DNA from: an uncultured Prevotellaceae bacterium
GTDB lineage: Bacteria; Bacteroidota; Bacteroidia; Bacteroidales; Bacteroidaceae
DNA length: 61,318 nucleotides
NCBI GenBank assembly: GCA_902783625.1
Contig: CACZRN010000109.1
Coordinates: forward strand, 1 to 61,318
Reading direction: 5' to 3'
Shown: positions 25,302-32,866 of the stretch, in pieces
How the letters are laid out: every line of letters starts with the position of its first letter
How positions within the stretch are numbered: position 1 is the first letter of the stretch
Translations under genes and position numbers: made by a program
Notes under the pieces: model-generated
Databases searched by the model: none
What the model was told of the DNA's origin: nothing
The model's input: the letters and a program-made list of their open reading frames with translations, nothing else

Positions 25302-26570
25302 ATGAAAGTTTTAATGTTCGGATGGGAATATCCCCCACACGTGTTCGGAGGACTGGCAACAGCCAACTTCGGAATAACAGAAGGACTTCACGCTCAGGGC
25401 GACATGGAGATAACCTTGTGTCTGCCGCATCCTTTCGGCGATGAAGACCGCTCGGCCGCCAACATACTGGCAATGAATGCCGTGCCGATTGCATGGCGCG
25501 ACGTTGACTACGACTACGTAAACCGTCGCATAGGAAACATAATGAGTCCGGAGCTATACTATCAACTCCGCGACCATATATACAGCGACTTCAACTACAT
25601 GGGCGTGAACGACTTGGGATGCATGGAGTTTGCCGGCGGATACCCAAGCAACCTGCATGAGGAGATAAACAACTACTCGATTATTGCCGGCGTGGTGGCC
25701 CGACAGCAGGAGTTCGACATCATCCACGCCCACGACTGGCTCACCTACCCTGCCGGCATCCATGCCAAGCAAGTGAGCGGCAAACCGCTGTGCATACATG
25801 TTCATGCCACCGACTTCGACCGCTCTCGAGGAAAGGTGAACCCGACTGTGTACGGCATCGAGAAAGACGGAATGGACAACGCCGACTGCATAATGTGCGT
25901 ATCGGAACTGACGCGACAGACGGTGATAAACCAATATCATCAGGACCCGCGAAAATGTTTCACCGTGCACAACGCCGTCTATCCGCTGCAGAAGGAACTG
26001 CAGGATATCCCGCGCCCCGACCACACCGGAAAGGAAAAGGTGGTGACATTCCTCGGACGACTGACGATGCAGAAGGGTCCTGAATACTTCGTGGAGGCTG
26101 CCGACATGGTGCTCCACCGCACGCGCAACGTCAGATTCTGCATGGCTGGCTCGGGCGACATGATGGACCAGATGATCTATCTCGCCGCAGAGAAAGGCAT
26201 CGCCGACCGATTCCACTTCCCGGGATTCATGCGGGGAAAACAGGTGTATGAATGCCTGAAAGACTCCGACGTCTACGTGATGCCATCGGTCAGCGAGCCC
26301 TTCGGTATATCGCCTCTCGAGGCAATGCAATGCGGAACGCCGACCATCATCTCCAAACAGAGCGGATGTGCTGAGATACTGACCAACTGCATAAAGGTAG
26401 ACTACTGGGACATCCACGCCATGGCCGACGCCATCTACTCCATCTGCCACAACGACAGCCTCTTCAAATTCCTTAAAGAGGAAGGAAAGAAGGAGGTCGA
26501 CCAGATCACTTGGGAGAAAGTCGGACTGTGGATTCGCGAACTATATGAGCGCACCCTCGGATGGAAATAA
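25302..26570 (+). CDS. GT4 glycosyltransferase, glycogen synthase-like
   Basis: A 422-residue GT-B enzyme. The N-terminal nucleotide-sugar/acceptor domain opens GWEYPPHVFGGLATANFGI, followed by DIIHAHDWLTYPAGI. The C-terminal domain has FLGRLTMQKGPEYFVEAA and the donor-binding EPFGISPLEAMQCGTP with the conserved E-x7-E. It would elongate alpha-1,4-glucan from a nucleotide-glucose donor. In Bacteroidales this GT4 lies between GH133 and GH57 and is taken as the glycogen synthase; the donor is not evident. Preceded by AGGAGG. Confidence 0.88.
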   Translation: MKVLMFGWEYPPHVFGGLATANFGITEGLHAQGDMEITLCLPHPFGDEDRSAANILAMNAVPIAWRDVDYDYVNRRIGNIMSPELYYQLRDHIYSDFNYMGVNDLGCMEFAGGYPSNLHEEINNYSIIAGVVARQQEFDIIHAHDWLTYPAGIHAKQVSGKPLCIHVHATDFDRSRGKVNPTVYGIEKDGMDNADCIMCVSELTRQTVINQYHQDPRKCFTVHNAVYPLQKELQDIPRPDHTGKEKVVTFLGRLTMQKGPEYFVEAADMVLHRTRNVRFCMAGSGDMMDQMIYLAAEKGIADRFHFPGFMRGKQVYECLKDSDVYVMPSVSEPFGISPLEAMQCGTPTIISKQSGCAEILTNCIKVDYWDIHAMADAIYSICHNDSLFKFLKEEGKKEVDQITWEKVGLWIRELYERTLGWK

Positions 26571-26605
26571 ACTGGAAAAACGAACAATAATAAAGAGGTA
26601 AGAAT

Positions 26606-28009
26606 ATGAAAACAATATGCTTATATTTTGAGATCCATCAGATCACACACCTGAAGCGCTATCGTTTCTTCGACATCGGTACCGACCACTACTACTACGA
26701 CGACTACGAGAACGAGCGCAGTGTGACAGAAATCGCCGAACGGTCGTACATGCCTGCCCTGCAGACACTGCTCGACATGATAAAGGCAAGCAACAAATAC
26801 TTCAAAGTGGCGTTCTCCATCTCGGGAGTAGGAATGGAGCAGCTCGAGATGCATGCACCGCAAGTGATCGAACTCTTGCAGCAACTGGGCGAGACAGGAT
26901 GCGTGGAGTTTCTCGCTGAGCCGTATTCCCACGGACTGGCTTCGCTCGTAAATCCTGAGTCGTTTGCGGCAGAGGTGAAACGGCAGTGCCAGAAAATCAA
27001 GGAATACTTCGGACAGGAGCCGAAGGTGCTGCGCAACTCGTCGCTCATCTACAGCGACGAAATCGGATTCCAGGCTTCGGAAATGGGATTCAAGGGCATG
27101 CTCACTGAGGGGGCCAAGCACATCCTCGGATGGAAATCGCCACACTACATCTACAACTGCGCCATGGCGCCAAACCTGAAACTGCTGCTGCGCGACGTCA
27201 CACTGAGCGACGACATCTCGCTGCGATTCAACAACAGTGAATGGGAAGGCTATCCGCTCTTCGCCGACGACTACATCGGACGCATCGCAAAGTTCCCCGA
27301 CCAGGAACAGGTGATCGGAATATTCATGGAGCTCTCCGCCCTCGGCATCGCCCAACCACTGTCGAGCGGAATACTGCAATTCATAAAGGCTCTGCCGGTT
27401 TGCGCAAAGACAAAGGGTATCACATTCTCTACACCAACCGAGATATTCATGAAGGGCAAGAGTGTAGGACCGATAAATGTGCCCGACACACTGAGTTGGA
27501 CAGACGAGGAGCGCGATGTCAGTTCATGGCTCGGTAACCCCATGCAGCGCGAGGCATTCAACAAACTCTACAGCGTAGCCGACAGAGTAAGGATAGCCAA
27601 CGACCCACGCATAAATCAAGACTGGGATTATCTGCAGGCATCGAACAACTTCCAGTTCATGACCACAAAGCCCACGAGAATAATGGTCGACCGCGGTATA
27701 TACAGCAGTCCTTTCGATGCTTTCACTAACTACATGAACATTCTCGGCGACTTCCTGCGCCGCGTGAACGATCTCTATCCTGAAGAAATCGACAACGACG
27801 AACTGAACTCGTTGCTCACAACCATTCGAAATCAAGGCGAAGAGATTGAGCGCAAGACGAAAGAGATAAACCGTCTGCAGACAAAGATTGAGAAGATAGA
27901 AGCCGAAAGCGATAAGCTACGCGACAAAATAGAGAAGAAACAAGCCAAGCCCAAAGCTAAACCAAAAGCAAAGCCCAAAGCTAAACCAAAAGCAAAGCCC
28001 AAGGCTTAA
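26606..28009 (+). CDS. GH57 alpha-amylase homologue, probable pseudoenzyme with coiled-coil and Lys-Pro-Ala tail
   Basis: A 467-residue member of the GH57 family by its overall pattern (CLYFEIHQ, RYRFFDIGTDHYYYDDY, GFKGMLTEGAKHILGWKSP, FSTPTEIF). Catalytic regions are altered. The HQP motif reads HQI (11-13). The site where active relatives have RNTEL, holding the nucleophile Glu, reads RNSSL (143-147). The DYETFGEHQ acid/base region reads ELSALGIAQ (242-250), so Asp becomes Glu and the Glu and His are lost. After residue 400 there is a charged coiled coil (EIERKTKEINRLQTKIEKIEAE shortened here) and a KPKA repeat tail. It is third in the glycogen operon, where it may bind or scaffold glycogen enzymes rather than hydrolyse. 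Confidence 0.8.
   Translation: MKTICLYFEIHQITHLKRYRFFDIGTDHYYYDDYENERSVTEIAERSYMPALQTLLDMIKASNKYFKVAFSISGVGMEQLEMHAPQVIELLQQLGETGCVEFLAEPYSHGLASLVNPESFAAEVKRQCQKIKEYFGQEPKVLRNSSLIYSDEIGFQASEMGFKGMLTEGAKHILGWKSPHYIYNCAMAPNLKLLLRDVTLSDDISLRFNNSEWEGYPLFADDYIGRIAKFPDQEQVIGIFMELSALGIAQPLSSGILQFIKALPVCAKTKGITFSTPTEIFMKGKSVGPINVPDTLSWTDEERDVSSWLGNPMQREAFNKLYSVADRVRIANDPRINQDWDYLQASNNFQFMTTKPTRIMVDRGIYSSPFDAFTNYMNILGDFLRRVNDLYPEEIDNDELNSLLTTIRNQGEEIERKTKEINRLQTKIEKIEAESDKLRDKIEKKQAKPKAKPKAKPKAKPKAKPKA
27947..28006 (+). repeat. In-frame 24-bp tandem repeat coding for the KPKA tail
   Basis: Two and a half copies of a 24-bp unit (27947-27970, 27971-27994, 27995-28006) encode repeated Lys-Pro-Lys-Ala. 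The copies are identical at the DNA level apart from the last, so copy number may change by slippage. Confidence 0.85.
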
Positions 28010-28028
28010 GATGCTATAAAAAAAAATG

Positions 28029-28065
28029 ACTCCCTCAACGATAATCATCAATGCGTTGAGGGAGT
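28029..28065. terminator. Terminator of the glycogen operon
   Basis: A 12-bp perfect stem ACTCCCTCAACG (28029-28040) with its complement at 28054-28065, flanked by an A run before and a T run after. Confidence 0.92.
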
Positions 28066-28127
28066 TTTTATTTTTATGCAACGCTATCAGAATTTGACAG
28101 CGAGATTAAAAAGACTTTGAAACTGCA

Positions 28128-28238
28128 ATAAAGAGGCTCTTAACCGAGACATAAAAGGCTCTTAACCGAGACATAAAAGGCTCTTTAATGAGACATAAGA
28201 GGCTCTTTAATGAGACATAAGAGGCTCTTTTATGAAAC
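28128..28238. repeat. Array D: five palindromes with exact 22-bp spacing
   Basis: Palindromes of the AAGAGGCTCTT type centred at 28136, 28158, 28180, 28202 and 28224. The 5-bp linkers are GAGAC-like, and the units are similar enough to suggest recent duplication. It lies between the convergent GH57 and M50 genes and ends 8 bp before the M50 stop codon. Confidence 0.9.
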
Positions 28239-28246
28239 ATTGAGAG

Positions 28247-29425
28247 TCAGGCGTTTTCACATTCGCCATTCTCTACTGCATTCATCTCATTGTGCAAGAG
28301 GAGGTATTCAGTAAGGCTGATATCCATATCCACCTCGCCACGAATCAGGTAGTCGTCAAGATGAGTCTGCATGTAACTGAGTATATCCTCGGCTGTTGCG
28401 CTGTCATTCTCAGCCCCCAAACTCCACGCTGCCATCAATCGCTTCTTGCTGCTCTGGGTAGATGAATACCTTGCTGCATACTTCCTGACATCGTCATCGA
28501 AAAATGTGCGTGCCTCATCTGTCTTACCAAGCACCAAACATGTGAACACCATCTCGCATTTCAGCTCCAAGAGCAACGTCTTCATTATCTCTTTACCTGA
28601 AGAAAGTGCCTCGCGCATTGCATTGTAAGCCTCTTGCCAACGATGTTCAGCAATCAAACGAGTGATGCACATGATGCGCCAATTGGCCTCGAGGCCGTTA
28701 CTCCAATCGATGGCTCCGTCAAAACCGAACCATTCAGCAGGCATGTCTTCGATATGCTCACCCTTCTGGAGAAAGGCATTCACAGCAAGCATGTTGCACA
28801 GATAGCGCTTATTGTCGGGTTCACGCTCAAGGTTGAGGATATTATATCCGTCGTTGCCAATACCTGCCATCTTCATCGGTATTCCGTTGAGCAGGGCAAA
28901 ACAGATGCCAATGAACGCCATCATGAAGAGGAACATGCTCACCCAAGCATTCACATCGAACACCACAGCACACACAATACATATGATAGCGGTAAGCAGA
29001 TTCATCATCACACCACCAAGGTTATACCAACGAGTGTCGATATCAGCGAGCGGTTTGTCGGGGGGTGACATCAGACACTGCCCTCCTGTGCCGGCAAGGG
29101 CAAAACGCTTGATGCGGAATTTGCCATCTTGTCGCAACAGTGTGAGATTGAATATGCGAAACGAGACAAAGCCATAGCCCGTCAAGAGTCCCATAACCAG
29201 GTGCCCTGCCTCGTGCAAGATAATCTGCAAAACCACAGCAATGGAAGCAAACACGAATGATGCAACGCAAACCAGAAGCATCTCGCCCAAATCGATAGCA
29301 GCCAAGCCTTTGCAGATATCGCCAAACGACAATCCACCAGCAATCATCCCTATCACCGTGCCAATGAGCAAACCGATGCCTGCACCTATCAGCAGGCCTA
29401 ACAACAATCTGAATACTTTCTTCAT
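28247..29425 (-). CDS. M50-like membrane zinc metalloprotease
   Basis: A 392-residue protein. From the chosen start (MKKVFRLLLGLLIGAG) the zinc motif HEAGH is at residues 71-75, inside the third hydrophobic stretch, followed by two to three more membrane segments and GIPMKMAGIGNDGYN, which corresponds to the Asn/Asp third-ligand segment of site-2 proteases. The last 170 residues are soluble and helical, ending in the cytoplasm or periplasm. M50 proteins cut membrane proteins within the bilayer; the target is unknown. An ATG at 29452 also exists but lies inside the terminator of the upstream gene, so 29425 is preferred. Confidence 0.78.
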   Translation of the reverse strand: MKKVFRLLLGLLIGAGIGLLIGTVIGMIAGGLSFGDICKGLAAIDLGEMLLVCVASFVFASIAVVLQIILHEAGHLVMGLLTGYGFVSFRIFNLTLLRQDGKFRIKRFALAGTGGQCLMSPPDKPLADIDTRWYNLGGVMMNLLTAIICIVCAVVFDVNAWVSMFLFMMAFIGICFALLNGIPMKMAGIGNDGYNILNLEREPDNKRYLCNMLAVNAFLQKGEHIEDMPAEWFGFDGAIDWSNGLEANWRIMCITRLIAEHRWQEAYNAMREALSSGKEIMKTLLLELKCEMVFTCLVLGKTDEARTFFDDDVRKYAARYSSTQSSKKRLMAAWSLGAENDSATAEDILSYMQTHLDDYLIRGEVDMDISLTEYLLLHNEMNAVENGECENA

Positions 29426-29437
29426 TTGAACAATAAA

Positions 29438-29465
29438 AGAGGCAGAACTCAAAAGTCCTGCCTCT
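29438..29465 (-). terminator. Terminator of the cohesin-like gene
   Basis: AGAGGCAGAACT (29438-29449) pairs with AGTCCTGCCTCT (29454-29465) with one mismatch; on the minus strand a T-rich run follows. It lies just upstream of the M50 gene start. Confidence 0.8.
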
Positions 29466-29490
29466 CAATATTTAATTGTACTTAAGTTTC

Positions 29491-30189
29491 TTACTTAATA
29501 ACAACTTTCTTACCATTCTGGATGTAGATACCCTTCTGAGCTGGCTTGCCATTGATCATACGACCATTCAGATCGTAAACAGGAGCATTTGCATCTTCAG
29601 CAACAGTTACATTGTCGATACCAGTAGGAGCGCCGACAGTAATCTTAAATGGAATATCAGGCCAAATTTTACTTGTCCAACCCATATTATCCTTTATATG
29701 AGCAGTTGCATCATCTAAATCGATATGTGCAAGTTTAGCATCATATTCACCATTTGCTACGCTGCTAGAAGCCTCGAATGTGATTGTACACAATTTACCA
29801 CTTTCCTGATTAAAAGGAATAGAAGGCTGTCCAGTTTCTCCTTTATCATTATAGATAGAAACCATGAAACCATTAGCGGCACCATCGTCACAATTAATAG
29901 TATGCTTGGTCTTACCCTTAACCTGTAGGAGTTCTGCATCTCCAGCAACTGCCCAATCATCAGCATCATCATCCCATGCTACCTCAATGCCATCAGGGAG
30001 TTCAATATAAAATGTTGCATTAGCCAACACTGTAGCAGCTGTAAGGGAAACAGTAGCTGTGCCTTGACCACCAGCTTCATCAATCTGTACATCAGTAATA
30101 CTGAGGTAATACTCATCAATTGTGTGCTGAGCGAATATGGCGCTAGACATCATCAACGCTGCGCCAAGGATCATGTAAAATTTCTTCAT
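29491..30189 (-). CDS. Secreted cohesin-like beta-sandwich protein with a sorting-like tail
   Basis: A 232-residue exported protein; signal peptide about residues 1-21 (ending IFAQ). Residues 28-185 read as one beta-sandwich: LSITDVQIDEAGGQGTATV at the start and GKLCTITFEASSSVANGEY followed by AKLAHIDLDD at the end. That order of strands, with a G-x-(L/I)-x-x-I-x-F segment before a short G-containing hairpin, is the pattern I know from type I cohesins. The last 35 residues (VYDLNGRMINGKPAQKGIY...NGKKVVIK) are the C-terminal tail common in exported Prevotella proteins, possibly a type IX secretion signal. The upstream gene on the same strand encodes a dockerin-like protein. The cohesin assignment is by pattern only. 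Confidence 0.6.
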   Translation of the reverse strand: MKKFYMILGAALMMSSAIFAQHTIDEYYLSITDVQIDEAGGQGTATVSLTAATVLANATFYIELPDGIEVAWDDDADDWAVAGDAELLQVKGKTKHTINCDDGAANGFMVSIYNDKGETGQPSIPFNQESGKLCTITFEASSSVANGEYDAKLAHIDLDDATAHIKDNMGWTSKIWPDIPFKITVGAPTGIDNVTVAEDANAPVYDLNGRMINGKPAQKGIYIQNGKKVVIK

Positions 30190-30247
30190 AATTTATTCTT
30201 TATTTATTAAACATTCTTATAATTAAAAAGATACACCTTTACAAGTG

Positions 30248-30278
30248 CAAAAGTAAAAAAACTTATTGAACTCGCAAA
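30248..30278 (-). promoter_or_regulatory. Promoter of the cohesin-like gene
   Basis: On the minus strand TTTG (30278-30275), 19-bp spacer, TACTTTTG (30255-30248), exact consensus. The gene is therefore transcribed separately from the dockerin-like gene upstream. Confidence 0.8.
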
Positions 30279-30368
30279 CAATTTTCTTATTTTTTTTTAA
30301 TATTTTCAGTTAAAAAGGTGTTTTTTTTTATTTTTCCTCTAAAAATGTAGAAAATCTAAAGAAATATC

Positions 30369-30400
30369 CTCCCTCCCACTCCCCCGAAGGGGAGCGGAGA
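30369..30400. terminator. GC-rich hairpin after the dockerin-like gene
   Basis: CTCCCTCCCACTCCCC pairs imperfectly with GGGGAGCGGAGAG across a CGAA loop, 11 bp after the stop codon. Similar GC-rich CCCC...GGGG hairpins are scattered in Prevotella intergenic DNA (compare 54349-54373). It may terminate the dockerin-like transcript, though the T run is weak. Confidence 0.5.
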
Positions 30401-30410
30401 GAGAAAATTC

Positions 30411-32480
30411 TTATTTCTTCATTTCGTTGATGATAACCTGGATGTCAGCAGTAGAGATCTTACCATCACCATTGAGGTCGTACTTCATATCCTGCGCATC
30501 GGCAGGCTTCTTCATCTCGTTGATGATAACCTGGATATCAGCGGTAGATACCTTGCCGTCATTGTTCAGGTCGTATGGGTTACCCTGCTCAACAGGTGTA
30601 ATCTCGATAGGATAAATCTCGTAAGTGGTGTTGTAGACAACCATGATACCCTTCACATTGTAGTTCTGCTCTTCGCTTACGAATGCAGAAAGGTCGTTGA
30701 AGTCATCAAGATGGAAGCCATTGTAGATCTGCACCTTATCCTCACCAACTGTTGCATAATACTTAGTGCCATCAACAGTAACAGCCACATCGTTCAGACT
30801 TACGAGGTCGTTAAGGTAGTCAGCAGCCTCGGTAACAGCAATCACCTTAGCCTCTGCAGGATCACCAGCCTCGTGTGTCAGATTCTCTGCGTTGGTCTCG
30901 TTCGCAGCAGAAACATTTGCCTGTGGGAGTTTGTTGTAGGAAGAACGCAATACATATACGAATCCGTTAACATCCTCATTGGTCTCAAGTCCGAGAGCGG
31001 TGCGGTTGAAGCAGATAGCACCCGTAGCATCGCGAACGTATGTAGAGTTGTTACCATTGTTCGAAGTCCAAGAGTAGAGCACCTTAGCATCGGTAAGAGT
31101 CAGCTTAGCCTCTGTTCCCTCAGCGAGGTCGAGGAACTCAGCGATATTAGCAACCTCAACAGTCTCCACTGGCTGGTCGGTATCAATAGCTGTTGGCCAG
31201 AACTGCTTGCCAGTCTTATAGATACCAACAATACCTTTCACATTGAATGTACCTGCAGCGAGTGTGAATCCTGGACGGAACTGATCGAAAACCTGGAACT
31301 TTGTATCACCGTCTACGAAGTAGAACTTATTGTCCTCAGAAATAATTTCAACATTTGTCAACTTATAGAATCCACCAAACACCTCAGCATCTGCAAGAGC
31401 AGCAACTGTCACCTCTTGTGCCTCGATGGTTCCTTCAGTGATTGTGAAGTCGCTGCCAGCTGTGGTTCCAGCCATTTCGATTACGCCGTTATATTCAGCG
31501 CGCTTACCTGTGACGCTTCCATTGAGCTTGTAGCCCTGCTCAGCTTCGATAGAGAAGTCGTAAAGCTCTGTACCTGCAGTGCCATCATTGACAATCACAT
31601 ATTTTGAAGCCTTACCGAGTACGACAGCATCTTTCAGTATCAGTTTCACATTATCTGTGTTGTTAGCCAATGCGTTGAACTCAGCAATATTATTGGCTAC
31701 TACGTATTCGATTTCCTTCTTAGTGAAGGTCTTCTCCACTGTCTCGCCTACCTTCTCGTCGTCGGCATCGAACTCAGCAGCCTTCACGGTCGTTGTCTCT
31801 GTCAGCTGGAACGGAGCGCTGTAGAGCAGCCCCTCTTCGAGAGTTGGCTCTGAGCCGTCGAGTGTGTAGAACACCTGACCGTCGGGAAGAGTACCAGTGA
31901 TGGTGACAGTAGTCTTGTCGGTGAATTCCTCTTCGCCTTCGATAGTGAGCACTGCAGGAGTAGCCTCGCCGTCGATAGTGACCTCGAGCTTCTTAATCTG
32001 AGAGTTTGAAGCAATAGTAAAGACAACTGTCTCGCTTTCACCTGCCCATGTTGCAGTCTGATTATCCTTGTCACCAAGTGTAATGGTACCTGCATCAGCT
32101 GTAGCATTGAAGTTCAAAGCCTTCTTATCAGAATTCCAGTTTACAGTAAATACCATACCTGTAATCTTGTGTCCAGGAGCAGAAACTGTAACTGTTCCAT
32201 TGTAGAGACGCAGACGTGGAGATGTTTTCCAGATACGATTGCGTGTTTTAGCGTCTGTTTCCGAAGCAGAAACTGTAACAGAAACTCCCTCAACAGTGGC
32301 AGTCTTGTCCTCGTTGAACTCGCCAGAAGCATCGTAAGTCTGACCTGAGCCGCTTGAGCTTCCCTCGATACCGAACAGAGTATTTGCGTCGGCATCAAAG
32401 TCGAATGTAACCTTCTGTGCGAAGGTTGTGCTAACCATTGCTGTCATTGCCAGCAACATGAAATAACGTAAAGTTTTCAT
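30411..32480 (-). CDS. Secreted multidomain protein with a C-terminal dockerin-like repeat pair
   Basis: A 689-residue exported protein (signal MKTLRYFMLLAMTAMVSTTFAQ). After an N-terminal beta domain (to about residue 170) comes a chitobiase C-terminal-type sandwich (TGTLPDGQVFYTLDGSEP) and two related OB-like domains that start NIAEFNALANNTDNVKL and NIAEFLDLAEGTEAKL. The C terminus has two near-identical calcium-loop repeats, YDLNNDGKVSTADIQVIINE and YDLNGDGKISTADIQVIINE, which match the duplicated F-hand of type I dockerins, including the D-x-N-x-D-G-x-(V/I)-x-x-x-D ligands. No enzyme domain is evident. Two adjacent ATGs are possible starts (32483 or 32480). Confidence 0.82.
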   Translation of the reverse strand: MKTLRYFMLLAMTAMVSTTFAQKVTFDFDADANTLFGIEGSSSGSGQTYDASGEFNEDKTATVEGVSVTVSASETDAKTRNRIWKTSPRLRLYNGTVTVSAPGHKITGMVFTVNWNSDKKALNFNATADAGTITLGDKDNQTATWAGESETVVFTIASNSQIKKLEVTIDGEATPAVLTIEGEEEFTDKTTVTITGTLPDGQVFYTLDGSEPTLEEGLLYSAPFQLTETTTVKAAEFDADDEKVGETVEKTFTKKEIEYVVANNIAEFNALANNTDNVKLILKDAVVLGKASKYVIVNDGTAGTELYDFSIEAEQGYKLNGSVTGKRAEYNGVIEMAGTTAGSDFTITEGTIEAQEVTVAALADAEVFGGFYKLTNVEIISEDNKFYFVDGDTKFQVFDQFRPGFTLAAGTFNVKGIVGIYKTGKQFWPTAIDTDQPVETVEVANIAEFLDLAEGTEAKLTLTDAKVLYSWTSNNGNNSTYVRDATGAICFNRTALGLETNEDVNGFVYVLRSSYNKLPQANVSAANETNAENLTHEAGDPAEAKVIAVTEAADYLNDLVSLNDVAVTVDGTKYYATVGEDKVQIYNGFHLDDFNDLSAFVSEEQNYNVKGIMVVYNTTYEIYPIEITPVEQGNPYDLNNDGKVSTADIQVIINEMKKPADAQDMKYDLNGDGKISTADIQVIINEMKK

Positions 32481-32532
32481 CATATAAAACAAATTTAAAA
32501 TTAAACAATTTCGTTTAGGTACATATTCTTTG

Positions 32533-32564
32533 CAAAATTACAATTTTTTATATATATAACGAAA
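32533..32564 (-). promoter_or_regulatory. Promoter of the dockerin-like gene
   Basis: On the minus strand TTTC (32564-32561), 20-bp spacer, TAATTTTG (32540-32533); one mismatch in the -33 element. The rest of 32565-32780 is AT-rich and shows no gene. Confidence 0.6.
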
Positions 32565-32780
32565 CTTTTTGACCTACTTTTTTCCTTCTTTTTTTACTTT
32601 TTTCCTTGCATTTTTCTTACTCGCTTTCAGGCTGATAAGCTATGCAAGACGGAGAAAAAAGGGGGCCAAATGTTAAAAAAGTAATATTTAGTCGAAAAAA
32701 TTTGCATATTAGCAATATATCTTCTACATTTGCTGCAATCTTTTTTGATTTCGGAAGAACGAAATCGCTTATTTTAGAGT

Positions 32781-32809
32781 GAGGTTGACTGCGTCCTGCA
32801 GTCAACCTC
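32781..32809. terminator. Strong hairpin downstream of the secreted beta-barrel-like gene
   Basis: A 12-bp perfect stem GAGGTTGACTGC (32781-32792) with its complement at 32798-32809, loop of 5, followed by T-rich sequence on the plus strand. It is placed to end the minus-strand transcript of the 32867-34057 gene. Confidence 0.75.
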
Positions 32810-32866
32810 TATTTCTTTTATGCCTTTCCCCACTACCGTTGGCATGGGTGTCAGATCATCTGCACA

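Noticed and set aside
25554..26450. Long open frame (298 codons) antisense to the GT4 gene
   Set aside because: Shadow of the well-supported glycosyltransferase frame; composition is unlike real proteins here.
28128..28238. The 22-bp repeats as a CRISPR array
   Set aside because: Repeats are palindromes of changing sequence with 5-bp linkers; there are no unique spacers of 26-40 bp and no cas genes in the window.
30711..31607. Long open frame (298 codons) antisense to the dockerin-like gene
   Set aside because: Antisense shadow of a repetitive beta-rich protein gene; no start context and no recognisable domain.
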